A stretch of DNA of 64,000 nucleotides, taken from positions 57,340 through 121,339 of the forward strand of contig NZ_JARZHG010000035.1 in assembly GCF_029946505.1 (NCBI RefSeq). The letters run 5' to 3'. Shown piece by piece: positions 52,590 through 60,568 of the stretch (position 1 is its first letter; each line of letters opens with the position of its first letter). A program made the position numbers and the translations under genes. The stretch is from Polyangium sp. y55x31. Its GTDB lineage: Bacteria > Myxococcota_A > Polyangia > Polyangiales > Polyangiaceae. Below the pieces are notes generated by a model. The model searched no databases, was not told where the DNA came from, and saw only the letters and a list, made by a program, of their open reading frames with translations.

Positions 52590-54470
52590 ATGGCAAAATC
52601 GACGAATTGGGCCGTTCTGTCCCGTGTATCGGATCTGTCTCCGCCGCTTTCCGGTCGGCCGGCGGCGGTCGACGGGACCGTCGTGGTCGCGCCCCGCGGC
52701 CTGTACGTCGCGGTCTTCGACGCCCTCCCGCCCGAAAGTGAGAACGAGCGCGATGACAAGGACGCGCTCCGGGTCCGTGTCTTCTCGCATGACCGGCGCG
52801 TTTTCACCGAGGTCCTCGACCACAGCCCGGCGCGCATCGGCTATCGCTTCGGGGACGCCCGGCTCGGGAAGGCAGCGGTATCGGATGCCGGCGTCGTCGC
52901 CTTCGCCGTGGGGAGCACGATCCACGTCGTCCGACCCGGCGGAAGCGCGTCGAAGATCGAGGCGCCCGGCGCGTGGCCCTTCTTCGATCCCATCACGCCC
53001 GAGCGGCTGCGGCTCGTCATGTATCGCGACGGCGGTGAGGTGATCGAGACGCACGACACGAACACGAACACCCTCGTCGACACGCTCCGCATCGGCAACA
53101 GCGGGGGTTCCCCGCCGCAGGTCGATCCGGCGACCGGTGATGTCCTGCTCTACGACGGCTGGTACGCGCGCGAGGGAGGTGCCTTCACCCCGATCGAGCG
53201 GGGCGAGGGCCCCGGCGATGTGCTCCGCGTCGGACGTGGCACGCTCCACCTCGGTCGGGACGTCGAGCAACCCGGCGCTACGCAACGCCGTGACCGCGAC
53301 GGCAAAGAGCTCCCGGTGCCCGAGGCGTTTCAGGCCTGGCGACGCGCGGACGTCTGGCGCGCGCGTAACCCGATGCTTGCGAGCGTCGACGGCCGCTTCC
53401 TCCTCGGTCGCTATGTCGGCAAGAACACGCTCTTCGACGCGGAGCGCCTCGAGCCGGAGGAGCTGCCCACGGTGCCGCCCCAGCATACGCTGATCGGCCC
53501 CGGGATCTGGGCGCTCGTCGACGAGCACCTGGCGATCGCGTCGCGCTTCGGCCTCTTCCTCGTCGACCCGCGCACGGGGCGCCCGATCGGTGACGGGCCC
53601 GTGGCGCTGCTTGGCCTCGCGCTCGCCGGCGAGCGTGTCGTCACGCTCCACGAAGACGGTGTCCGCGTCGACGGCGGCGCGCCCATCCCGGTCGAGCCGG
53701 CCGTCGAACCCGTCCTCGATGGGCTCCGGATCTCGCCCGATGGCCGGTGGGCCGCGGTGCGCTGCGGCCATGCCGGCTTCCCGGTCGTGATCCTCGATCT
53801 CGCCGAGAGGCGCGAGGTGCGGCGGATCGAGCCTGCGGCGTCCGTCGCATGGATCGACGGGGATCGACTCGCCGTCCAAGGCTCCACCGGTCTGCGCGTG
53901 CTCGACGTGACGACGAGCGCGGTCACGGCGCTCGGCGAGCTCCCGGGCTCGGCCTGCCTCGGCAGCGACGGCGCGGGCCGCTTCTTCATCGGCACCGACA
54001 CGACGCTCGTCGAGCGCGACGCCAGCGGCGCGGTTTTGCGCACGCTCACGGTCCCGAAGAAGCTCAAGGGCTACACGTGGCCCTCGGAGCTCGTCGTTCA
54101 CGGGAGCGAGGTCTACGCGCTCGCGAGGTGCCGCATCTTCCGCTGGGACGCGGCCGGCAACTGCGAGCGGCTCAACGCGCTCGAGAACGGCATCGGGGGC
54201 GCGAAGACCGATCCGAAGTTCTCCGACGGCCCCTTGCGCAGCGTGGCCGTGAGCCACGACGGCCGCTGGCTCGCCATGACCGCGAAGACGAAGAGCCACG
54301 CGCTCGGCGTCGTCGTCTGCGATCGCGAGGGCACGATCGCCGGATGGACCGGCCCGATCTTCGGCCGCCGCAGCGTCCACGGCGAGCGCGCCTTCTGCGC
54401 CTTCCGTGGCAAGACGCTCGTGGTCGGCACCGAGCACGGCGACGTCGGCGTCTACGCGCTGCCGACCTGA
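52590..54470 (+). CDS. Beta-propeller (WD40-like) protein, 626 aa
   Basis: A long, beta-rich protein with repeated short strands and turns: GLYVAVFDALPP, SDAGVVAFAVGSTIHVV, SPDGRWAAVRCGHAG and SHDGRWLAMTAKTKSH, typical of YVTN/WD40-like propellers. There is no signal peptide in the form starting MAKSTNW (52590, with GGAG just upstream). A more upstream ATG at 52545 would add a Cys-containing stretch. No catalytic motif is visible; a binding or scaffolding role is likely. It converges with the next gene over a 16-bp palindrome. Confidence 0.75.
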   Translation: MAKSTNWAVLSRVSDLSPPLSGRPAAVDGTVVVAPRGLYVAVFDALPPESENERDDKDALRVRVFSHDRRVFTEVLDHSPARIGYRFGDARLGKAAVSDAGVVAFAVGSTIHVVRPGGSASKIEAPGAWPFFDPITPERLRLVMYRDGGEVIETHDTNTNTLVDTLRIGNSGGSPPQVDPATGDVLLYDGWYAREGGAFTPIERGEGPGDVLRVGRGTLHLGRDVEQPGATQRRDRDGKELPVPEAFQAWRRADVWRARNPMLASVDGRFLLGRYVGKNTLFDAERLEPEELPTVPPQHTLIGPGIWALVDEHLAIASRFGLFLVDPRTGRPIGDGPVALLGLALAGERVVTLHEDGVRVDGGAPIPVEPAVEPVLDGLRISPDGRWAAVRCGHAGFPVVILDLAERREVRRIEPAASVAWIDGDRLAVQGSTGLRVLDVTTSAVTALGELPGSACLGSDGAGRFFIGTDTTLVERDASGAVLRTLTVPKKLKGYTWPSELVVHGSEVYALARCRIFRWDAAGNCERLNALENGIGGAKTDPKFSDGPLRSVAVSHDGRWLAMTAKTKSHALGVVVCDREGTIAGWTGPIFGRRSVHGERAFCAFRGKTLVVGTEHGDVGVYALPT

Positions 54471-54484
54471 GAGCCCGGGCTCTC
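54469..54484. terminator. 16-bp perfect palindrome between convergent genes
   Basis: GAGAGCCCGGGCTCTC overlaps the TGA of the propeller gene and lies 6 bp from the stop of the opposing gene. As RNA it gives a 6-bp stem with a 4-base loop on either strand. No T-tract; a bidirectional terminator is possible. Confidence 0.4.
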
Positions 54485-54490
54485 CGCGGG

Positions 54491-57469
54491 TCACGCGATT
54501 TTCTTCCAGGAAATGCCGTACAACGACGTGACGTCGCCGTTCACCCGCGACGAAAGGTCGTCGTACACGCGCGTCGCGAGGACGCCGTTCGGCTCGCAGA
54601 GCGCCCGCAGCCGGTGCACGACGCGCCGCGGCTGCGTCGTATAGCCGGGCGGCAGCGGGCCCGCGCCGCCGTATCGCGCTGCAATCGCGACGTGGCGAAT
54701 GCCGAGCGGCCGGCAGAGCGCTTGCTCGATGGCCTCGACGATCGCGAAGCGCAGCCACGGGAGCTGCCTTCGCAAATAGAGACCGTTCAGCAGGACCGCG
54801 GGCCCGTCCTCGCAGAGCCCGAAGCCGCCAAACACGAAGCCCTGCGCCTCCGCGACGCCCGCGCGGGGCGCGCGCACGAGCTGAAAGCAGAAGGAGAGCG
54901 GGTCCTTCCAGAGCGAGAGCACCATGCGCTGGGTGCCCTCCTCGCGCATGTACGGCTTGTACATGAAGCTCGTGCTGTTGAAGCAGCAGGGCACGCAGTC
55001 GGCGAAGCGCAGAAACGCCGGGAAATCGCGCCGTTTGTCGAGGTACCGCAGCGTCAGGACGCCCTTCGATCCGAGGGGCAAGGGGCACGCGAGCGCGGGC
55101 ACGGGCGGCGCCCCCTCGACGAGCGCCTGCACGGCGTGCTCGGCGCCGGGCAGGTGTCGGCGGAGACGCGCGATCGGGCCGACGGCGACCGGGCCGACGT
55201 CCTTCTGCAAGCGCTCCACGATGCGGCGCCAGTCGTCATCGCTCCACACGCCGGCCTGATGTCCCGGCGACACGGGGCAAAGCGCGGAGAGCAGCCGAAG
55301 CTGATCCGGCGCCTCGGCGAGTCGACGCACGAAGTCCTCGGCATCGCCCTGGAACAGCGCCTCGCGACGTTCGAGGATCTGGCGCACGCGCTCCTCGCCC
55401 GTCGCCGGCAGATCGGGGCCGTCCACGATCGCCAGCACCTCGGGGCCGGGGGGCGTGCCGACCTCCCTCGTGTACGTCCGGACGAACTCGGCGAGCCACG
55501 TGGAGGCACGATCCCCGAGGCGCAACGTGACGCGCGTGAACGCGCCGCCGTGCGCGCTCGCAGTGCCCGGCGGGAAGAGGCACTGATCCTCGATGCACTT
55601 GGCGGCCCAGCGCGCCTGCCGCTCGCGGGCGAAGACGTCGTACCGCTCGACGAAGACCTCCGTCGCGCGCTGGGGCGAGAGCTTGGCGAGGGCGAGGAGC
55701 AGAGGTTTCGTGGCGCGTGGATCCGCGCCGCGGTCCACGGAGCGCGAGAGCGCGCCTTGCAGGATCGTCGCGGCCTGCTCCCCGCCGAGGTTCTGGAGGC
55801 AGCGAATGCGCGATACCGTTGCGACACGCACCTCCTCGCCGCCCATGGCGGCCATGTCGATGACGCGGCGGAGGTGGGCGCGGGCTGCGTCGATCAGCGC
55901 GACACGATGGCGTTTGCGGCGGCTCGTGAGCGAGATGCCCTCGTCGTAGTGGGCGCGCGCGGCGCCGAGCGCGTCGCGGAAACGTGGATCACGACGGCAG
56001 CGATCCCAGCTCGACGCCGGGCCGAGCGCGCCGAGCGCAAAGGCCGCCTCGGGCGTGACGTGGCCGCCGCGATCGAGATCGGCGAGTGTATCCTGCAGCG
56101 TGGAGGCGCTCTCGAGGAGCTTCAGGCAGTGTTCCGTGATCCACGCGTCGTCCCGGACGAGAACGTCACTCCCCGGGTTGATTCGATGGAACAATGCGCG
56201 GCGCAGCGAAGCATCCTCGAAGGCACGAGCCACGAGCGCGCCCGGGAGCAGGCCGCCGTGGTCGTCTCCGCCGCGTGCACGAACGAGCGCGTGCCGGAGC
56301 AGCCATGCCTCGCGGGCGAGCATGGTTTCCATGGGCGCGGGTTCGCCGGCGAGCCGCGGCTCGTGCTGCGCCGCGCGCCGCGGCGGGCAGAGGAGCGTCA
56401 TCGGCAAGGCAAGCACGCGCTTCTCGGCCCGCCGCGCGAGGCCCGCATCGAGATCGAGGCGCGCGAGCAAGAGCTGGAGCGCGTGCCCGAGCGAGCGATC
56501 CTCCACGCGCTGGATCCGTCGCCGCGCCGCGAGCCGCTCGCCGCGCTCGGCGAGAAACGCCGCGATGGCAAGCTCGGCGCGACCTCGCAGATATCGCCCC
56601 GGCGCGTGCGCGAGCAGCGTCTCGGCGTGGTCCAGGCGCTCCGCGAAGAGCGCTGCCCCGATCGCGCCGAGCCAGCCGTGATTCCACGCGTTTCGATGGC
56701 GCACGGCGCGCAGCAGGTCGACGACCCCCGCGGGACCACGCTCCGGATATCGCGCAATCGCAAGGAGCGCGCGTGCCTCCTGTCCTGCACTGCCGTCGAT
56801 GCGCGGCAGCATTTCCTCGGCGATGGGGAGCGCGTCCCCGCCGATCACGAACAGCTCGCGCACGAGCGGCAACGACGGCCGATACACGCGCGCTTCTTCC
56901 ACCGAATCGAGATTCCCCACGAACGAGCACGCGCGCTCGCGCCCTGGGTGGTGCTCGATTCCGTCTTCGATCCGAGCGAGGGCGCGCTCCCGCAGCGCGC
57001 CTTTGGGCAAGGCCCTCGCGCGCTCGAGGGCCTCGCGACGCCGGCCGCTCGAAAGCTCGACGCTGAAGCGATGGAGCCGCGCGAATTCGACGCTGCCGAA
57101 GAGCCCTTCCGCGCGCTCGGCGATCCGCGCGATGGCCCGCGGGCGGGGCATTTCCTCGGCCGCGAGCCGCTCCTCCAGATACGTCACGAGCAGCGCGCCC
57201 GCGGGGCCGGCCTCACAACCCTCGCGTCGGCCCACGAGCGCGCGCAGCGACGAGAGAATCTCGCCGGAAAGCTCGCCTTCGCGGGCCACGGACCCGAGAT
57301 ATCGCCGCTCGAGCGCGCGCACAGCGGCGGCGAGGTGAATCCATGCGGCGGCACGCACGGCGGGCCGGCGGATTTCTGCGGATACCGAGACCATTTGACG
57401 GACAAAAACGAGCACGCGCGCCATCGAGTCCGTCGCAAACGGGTTCGATGCGCCATAGGCGGAGTCCAT
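54491..57469 (-). CDS. Large soluble protein with helical repeats and an unrecognised C-terminal domain, 992 aa
   Basis: The start MDSAYGASNPF is supported by AGGAGG (complement of 57475-57480) just upstream. Residues to about 650 are Ala/Arg/Leu-rich helices with HEAT/TPR-like spacing (GRYLRGRAELAIAAFLAERG, MGGEEVRVATVSRIRCLQNLGG). Residues about 780-992 form a distinct alpha/beta domain (RFADCVPCCFNSTSFMY, GFVFGGFGLCEDGPAVLLNG, RQLPWLRFAIVEAIEQAL) that resembles an acyltransferase-like fold by eye only. No signal peptide. Function not assigned. The upstream 290 bp are shared with the divergent glycosylase gene. Confidence 0.7.
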   Translation of the reverse strand: MDSAYGASNPFATDSMARVLVFVRQMVSVSAEIRRPAVRAAAWIHLAAAVRALERRYLGSVAREGELSGEILSSLRALVGRREGCEAGPAGALLVTYLEERLAAEEMPRPRAIARIAERAEGLFGSVEFARLHRFSVELSSGRRREALERARALPKGALRERALARIEDGIEHHPGRERACSFVGNLDSVEEARVYRPSLPLVRELFVIGGDALPIAEEMLPRIDGSAGQEARALLAIARYPERGPAGVVDLLRAVRHRNAWNHGWLGAIGAALFAERLDHAETLLAHAPGRYLRGRAELAIAAFLAERGERLAARRRIQRVEDRSLGHALQLLLARLDLDAGLARRAEKRVLALPMTLLCPPRRAAQHEPRLAGEPAPMETMLAREAWLLRHALVRARGGDDHGGLLPGALVARAFEDASLRRALFHRINPGSDVLVRDDAWITEHCLKLLESASTLQDTLADLDRGGHVTPEAAFALGALGPASSWDRCRRDPRFRDALGAARAHYDEGISLTSRRKRHRVALIDAARAHLRRVIDMAAMGGEEVRVATVSRIRCLQNLGGEQAATILQGALSRSVDRGADPRATKPLLLALAKLSPQRATEVFVERYDVFARERQARWAAKCIEDQCLFPPGTASAHGGAFTRVTLRLGDRASTWLAEFVRTYTREVGTPPGPEVLAIVDGPDLPATGEERVRQILERREALFQGDAEDFVRRLAEAPDQLRLLSALCPVSPGHQAGVWSDDDWRRIVERLQKDVGPVAVGPIARLRRHLPGAEHAVQALVEGAPPVPALACPLPLGSKGVLTLRYLDKRRDFPAFLRFADCVPCCFNSTSFMYKPYMREEGTQRMVLSLWKDPLSFCFQLVRAPRAGVAEAQGFVFGGFGLCEDGPAVLLNGLYLRRQLPWLRFAIVEAIEQALCRPLGIRHVAIAARYGGAGPLPPGYTTQPRRVVHRLRALCEPNGVLATRVYDDLSSRVNGDVTSLYGISWKKIA

Positions 57470-57761
57470 GCGCTCCTCCTTCGGGCGGACGCGGGCGGAT
57501 GGCGCGCGCACGGCGCGGCTTCGAATGGCCAGCGGCTCACGTGCAGCGCGCGCACTCGTCCCCGTCCGCCCTGGGTACGAGAAACACCAGGGGCGACGAT
57601 TTGGGACGGGCTTCGCGCTTACACGAAGAAGAAGAGCATGGCGGCGTGAGCTTGCACGCGGGGAGGGCTCGTTGTCAAGGGCGCTCGCGGCTGCCCGAGC
57701 GGCGCGGCGCTCGCGCCCCGTTTGGCCCTCGGACGTACCGCGGCTACCATGCGGTGCCCTC
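57470..57761. other. Divergent intergenic region
   Basis: About 290 bp between two divergent genes with no convincing gene of its own; both promoters should lie here. The plus-strand frame of the glycosylase stays open through it but reads as Arg-rich noise. Confidence 0.5.
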
Positions 57762-58967
57762 ATGACGAAGAAGCTCGACCTCTCGGCCAAGCAGGCACGG
57801 CGCATCGCTCTCGCGGCGCAAGGTTTCGCCGAAGCGCGACCGGCGAGCGTGAACCGGCGCCATTTCGCGAAGGCGGCGGAGCGGCTCGGCGTGATCCAGC
57901 TCGACAGCGTCAACGTCCTCGTCCGCACGCACTATCTCCCCGCGTTTTCGCGGCTCGGCGTGTATCCGCAGGCGCTCCTGGAAAAGGAGGCCTGGGGGAA
58001 GAAGCGGTCGCTCTTCGAGTACTGGGGGCACGAGGCCTCGCTGCTGCCGTTCGCGCTCCAACCCTTGTTGCGCTGGCGGATGGCGCGCGCGGAGGCGGGG
58101 GAGCTGTGGGGCGGGCTTTCGCGCTTCGCCAAGGAGAAACGCACGTACATCAAGAGCGTGCTCGCCGAGATCGAGAAACGTGGTCCGGTCACGGGAGGCG
58201 ATTTCGCCACGGGCCCGCGGGGTTCGGCCGGATGGTGGTCGTGGTCCGACGGCAAGCGGGCGCTCGAATGGTTGTTCTGGGCCGGATACGTGACGACGGC
58301 GACGCGGCGCGGGTTCGAGCGGGTGTATGATCTGACCGAGCGGGTCATGCCTGCCGACGTCATGGGCTTGCCCACGCCGCCCGAGGCCGACGCCCAGCGT
58401 GAGCTCGTCCGCATTGCGGCCCGGGCCATGGGCGTCGCGACCGAGGCCGACCTGCGCGATTATTTCCGATTGCCCTTGCAGGGAGCTCGCGCCCGGGTGC
58501 AAGAGCTCGTCGAGGCCGGCGAGCTCTTGCAAGTCTCGGTCGAGGGCTTCCCGAAGCCGGCCTACCTGCATCCCGAGGCGCAGACGCCGCGCCGGATCGG
58601 CGCCCACGCGCTGCTTTCGCCGTTCGACAACCTGATCTGGTTCCGCGATCGCACCGAGCGGCTCTTCGGGGTGAAGGTCCGGCTGGAGATCTATACGCCG
58701 GCCGAGAAGCGCACCCACGGCTATTACGTTTTGCCGTTCCTCGAAGGCGACGCCATCACCGCGCGGGTGGACCTGAAAGCCGACCGCAAGGCGAGCGTGC
58801 TGCGGGTCCAGGCCGCCCACACCGAGCCGGGCGCGGGTCCGGACACGCCCGACCGATTGGCGGCGGAGCTTGCGAGCATGGCCGAATGGCTCGGGCTCGG
58901 GCGGGTCGAGGTGGCGAAACGGGGCAACCTCGCGGCGGCGCTCGGGGCGGCGGTTTCGGCGCTTTGA
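57762..58967 (+). CDS. YcaQ/AlkX-like winged-helix DNA glycosylase (HTH_42 family)
   Basis: A 401-residue HTH_42 protein. The catalytic-loop region near residues 44-58 reads VIQLDSVNVLVRTHY; E. coli YcaQ, which unhooks interstrand crosslinks, has Q-x-Q here, while this protein has Q-x-D (Gln46, Asp48). Other family blocks are present: SLFEYWGHEASLLP, WWSWSDGKRALEWLF in the winged-helix part, and LLSPFDNLIWFRDRTERLFG with GYYVLPFLEGD near the C-terminus. Related members occur with genotoxin producers as self-resistance (AZL type). The substrate of the Q-x-D form is uncertain. It converges with the ADP-ribosylglycohydrolase gene. Confidence 0.87.
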   Translation: MTKKLDLSAKQARRIALAAQGFAEARPASVNRRHFAKAAERLGVIQLDSVNVLVRTHYLPAFSRLGVYPQALLEKEAWGKKRSLFEYWGHEASLLPFALQPLLRWRMARAEAGELWGGLSRFAKEKRTYIKSVLAEIEKRGPVTGGDFATGPRGSAGWWSWSDGKRALEWLFWAGYVTTATRRGFERVYDLTERVMPADVMGLPTPPEADAQRELVRIAARAMGVATEADLRDYFRLPLQGARARVQELVEAGELLQVSVEGFPKPAYLHPEAQTPRRIGAHALLSPFDNLIWFRDRTERLFGVKVRLEIYTPAEKRTHGYYVLPFLEGDAITARVDLKADRKASVLRVQAAHTEPGAGPDTPDRLAAELASMAEWLGLGRVEVAKRGNLAAALGAAVSAL

Positions 58968-58968
58968 C

Positions 58969-59892
58969 CTATCCCTGATCGCCGAGCGCGAGCGGCTCTC
59001 GCGCGGCGATCCATTCGGCCGGGATCGACGCGCGCCCGGCCGAGAGCGCCACGACACCGCCCGCCATCGCGCACGTCGTGTCCCGATCGCCGAGCCCGCC
59101 GACGGTCGTCCAGAGCGCTTCTTCGTAGCTGTCGAGGTGCCGCGCGGCGCACCAGAGCGCGAAGGGGACGGTGTCCCAGGAGAGCACCCGATACCCCGAT
59201 CCGAGCGCGTCCACCGCCGCGCGCGGATCGTCCTCCAGCGGGATCGTCAATGCCTTCGCCAGACCATCCTTCGTCTCGCCGTCGGGCGTGTACTGGAACG
59301 CCGCGCGGAGCAGCGCCTCGCCCGATCGAGGCTCGTCGCCCGTGCCCATGCGCCACGCCACCGCCGCCGCGATCGCCACCGCGACGGCGCCGGCCTGGCC
59401 GTCCGGATGGGCATGCGTGACCTCGGCCGAGGCCTTGGCCTGCCGCACGACCTCGTCGAGATCGTCGGCGAAATAAGCCCCGAGCGGAGCTACGCGCATG
59501 GCGCCGCCGTTGCCCATCGAGCCCGTCCCGCCGAAGACGGCCTTCGCAGTGAATTGCCACGGAATCTCCGTGAGGATGTTGCGCAGGATCTCGTGGGCCG
59601 CGCCGCCGTAGCCGCGATGCGGATCGGCGCCGTAACGCCGGGCGAATGCACGGGCGAGTATGTCTCGATCGATGGTCCCGAGGCGATCGAGCACCTCGAC
59701 GATGCCGAGGGCCATCACGGTGTCGTCGGTGTACCTCCACGGAGCGGCGGGGAGGGCGCGCGCGCCGATCAGGCGCTCGACATGGTCGGGGTGCACGAAA
59801 AAGCGCTCTCCGAAGGCGTCCCCCGTGGAGAGACCGTCGAGCGCGAGGAGGGCGCGTTCCATGCGAGAGGCGTGATCGGCGGGGCGGGTCAT
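58969..59892 (-). CDS. ADP-ribosylglycohydrolase family protein
   Basis: A 307-residue member of the DraG/ARH superfamily, which removes ADP-ribose from proteins or other acceptors using two magnesium ions. The first metal motif is YTDDTVMA (Thr55-Asp56-Asp57), preceded by GLSTGDAFGE. GNGGAMRVAPLG and THAHPDGQAGA are conserved centrally. The C-terminal metal motif, commonly GGDTDT, here reads GLGDRDTTCA, the form of a subset of bacterial members. The N-terminus could start at 59892 or at a Met 10 codons later. No ADP-ribosyltransferase gene was seen next to it. Confidence 0.88.
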   Translation of the reverse strand: MTRPADHASRMERALLALDGLSTGDAFGERFFVHPDHVERLIGARALPAAPWRYTDDTVMALGIVEVLDRLGTIDRDILARAFARRYGADPHRGYGGAAHEILRNILTEIPWQFTAKAVFGGTGSMGNGGAMRVAPLGAYFADDLDEVVRQAKASAEVTHAHPDGQAGAVAVAIAAAVAWRMGTGDEPRSGEALLRAAFQYTPDGETKDGLAKALTIPLEDDPRAAVDALGSGYRVLSWDTVPFALWCAARHLDSYEEALWTTVGGLGDRDTTCAMAGGVVALSAGRASIPAEWIAAREPLALGDQG

Positions 59893-60088
59893 GGGGTGGA
59901 GGATACCTCAGGCGCTGGGTCGAGCGCTCCGTGTGATTCTGCGAAAGGTCCAGGCGTGCCGCGGCTCGGGTTTATGCGTGCCTCCGTGAACCCTGCGCGC
60001 TCCGTCCTCGACTCCACGCGCCCGCCTCGGGAAGTTCACGCGTCCCGAAGAGGGCCCCGGGCGCTCCCTGCGGAACCGCGCGCAGGGC

Positions 60089-60526
60089 TTGGCCGAAATC
60101 CAACCGCTCGTGGAGGCGGTTCCGAAAATCGATGCGCTGCTCGATCGAGACTCGGTGACGGCGGACGACGCCGAGGGGTTGGCCAAGCAGCTCGACGCCT
60201 TGCACGCCGCGTTGAAGGAGCCCACCATCGCCAACGCCGCGAAGACCCGCGGCGGGCTGAATGCGGCCCTCGACCTCGAAATACGCGCGCAGGCGCTTCG
60301 CGACGCGGCCCAGGCGAAGGCGGAGCCGCGGGGAACCCCCGTGGAGACGGAGACGCAGGACCTCATCGACGGGATCATCGTGAGCCTCGCGCGTACGGCG
60401 AGGGAAGCCGCGAACGCGGCAGCGCGGGAGCTCGGCGAGCCGGGCCTCGCGACGGCATTCGAGCTTTCGGCCCTGTACAAGCGGCGCGCTAAGAAGAAGG
60501 TCGAGGAGCCCGCGCAGGGCGGCTGA
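60089..60526 (+). CDS. Coiled-coil hypothetical protein with no conventional start codon
   Basis: The frame encodes a helical, Ala/Leu/Glu-rich protein (VPKIDALLDRDSVTADDAEGL, then LIDGIIVSLARTAREAANAAARELG) ending in a basic tail RAKKKVEEPAQGG. Translation from the TTG at 60089 gives 145 residues. The frame stays open upstream to a stop at 59987-59989, and the extra residues (GKFTRPEEGPGRSLRNRAQ) look genuinely coding, yet contain no ATG or GTG, only CTG. The true start may be CTG at 59993, or there is a sequence error or frameshift from the ATG at 59974. Located 42 bp upstream of the CHAT gene, so possibly its partner. Confidence 0.6.
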   Translation: MAEIQPLVEAVPKIDALLDRDSVTADDAEGLAKQLDALHAALKEPTIANAAKTRGGLNAALDLEIRAQALRDAAQAKAEPRGTPVETETQDLIDGIIVSLARTAREAANAAARELGEPGLATAFELSALYKRRAKKKVEEPAQGG

Positions 60527-60568
60527 GGCGCTTGCCGTTCGTCCCCGACGACCGGTATCCTTCCTCGC

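Noticed and set aside
53747..57649. 1300-codon open frame on the plus strand
   Set aside because: Mostly antisense to the 992-residue gene; the minus-strand gene has a strong ribosome-binding site and a normal composition.
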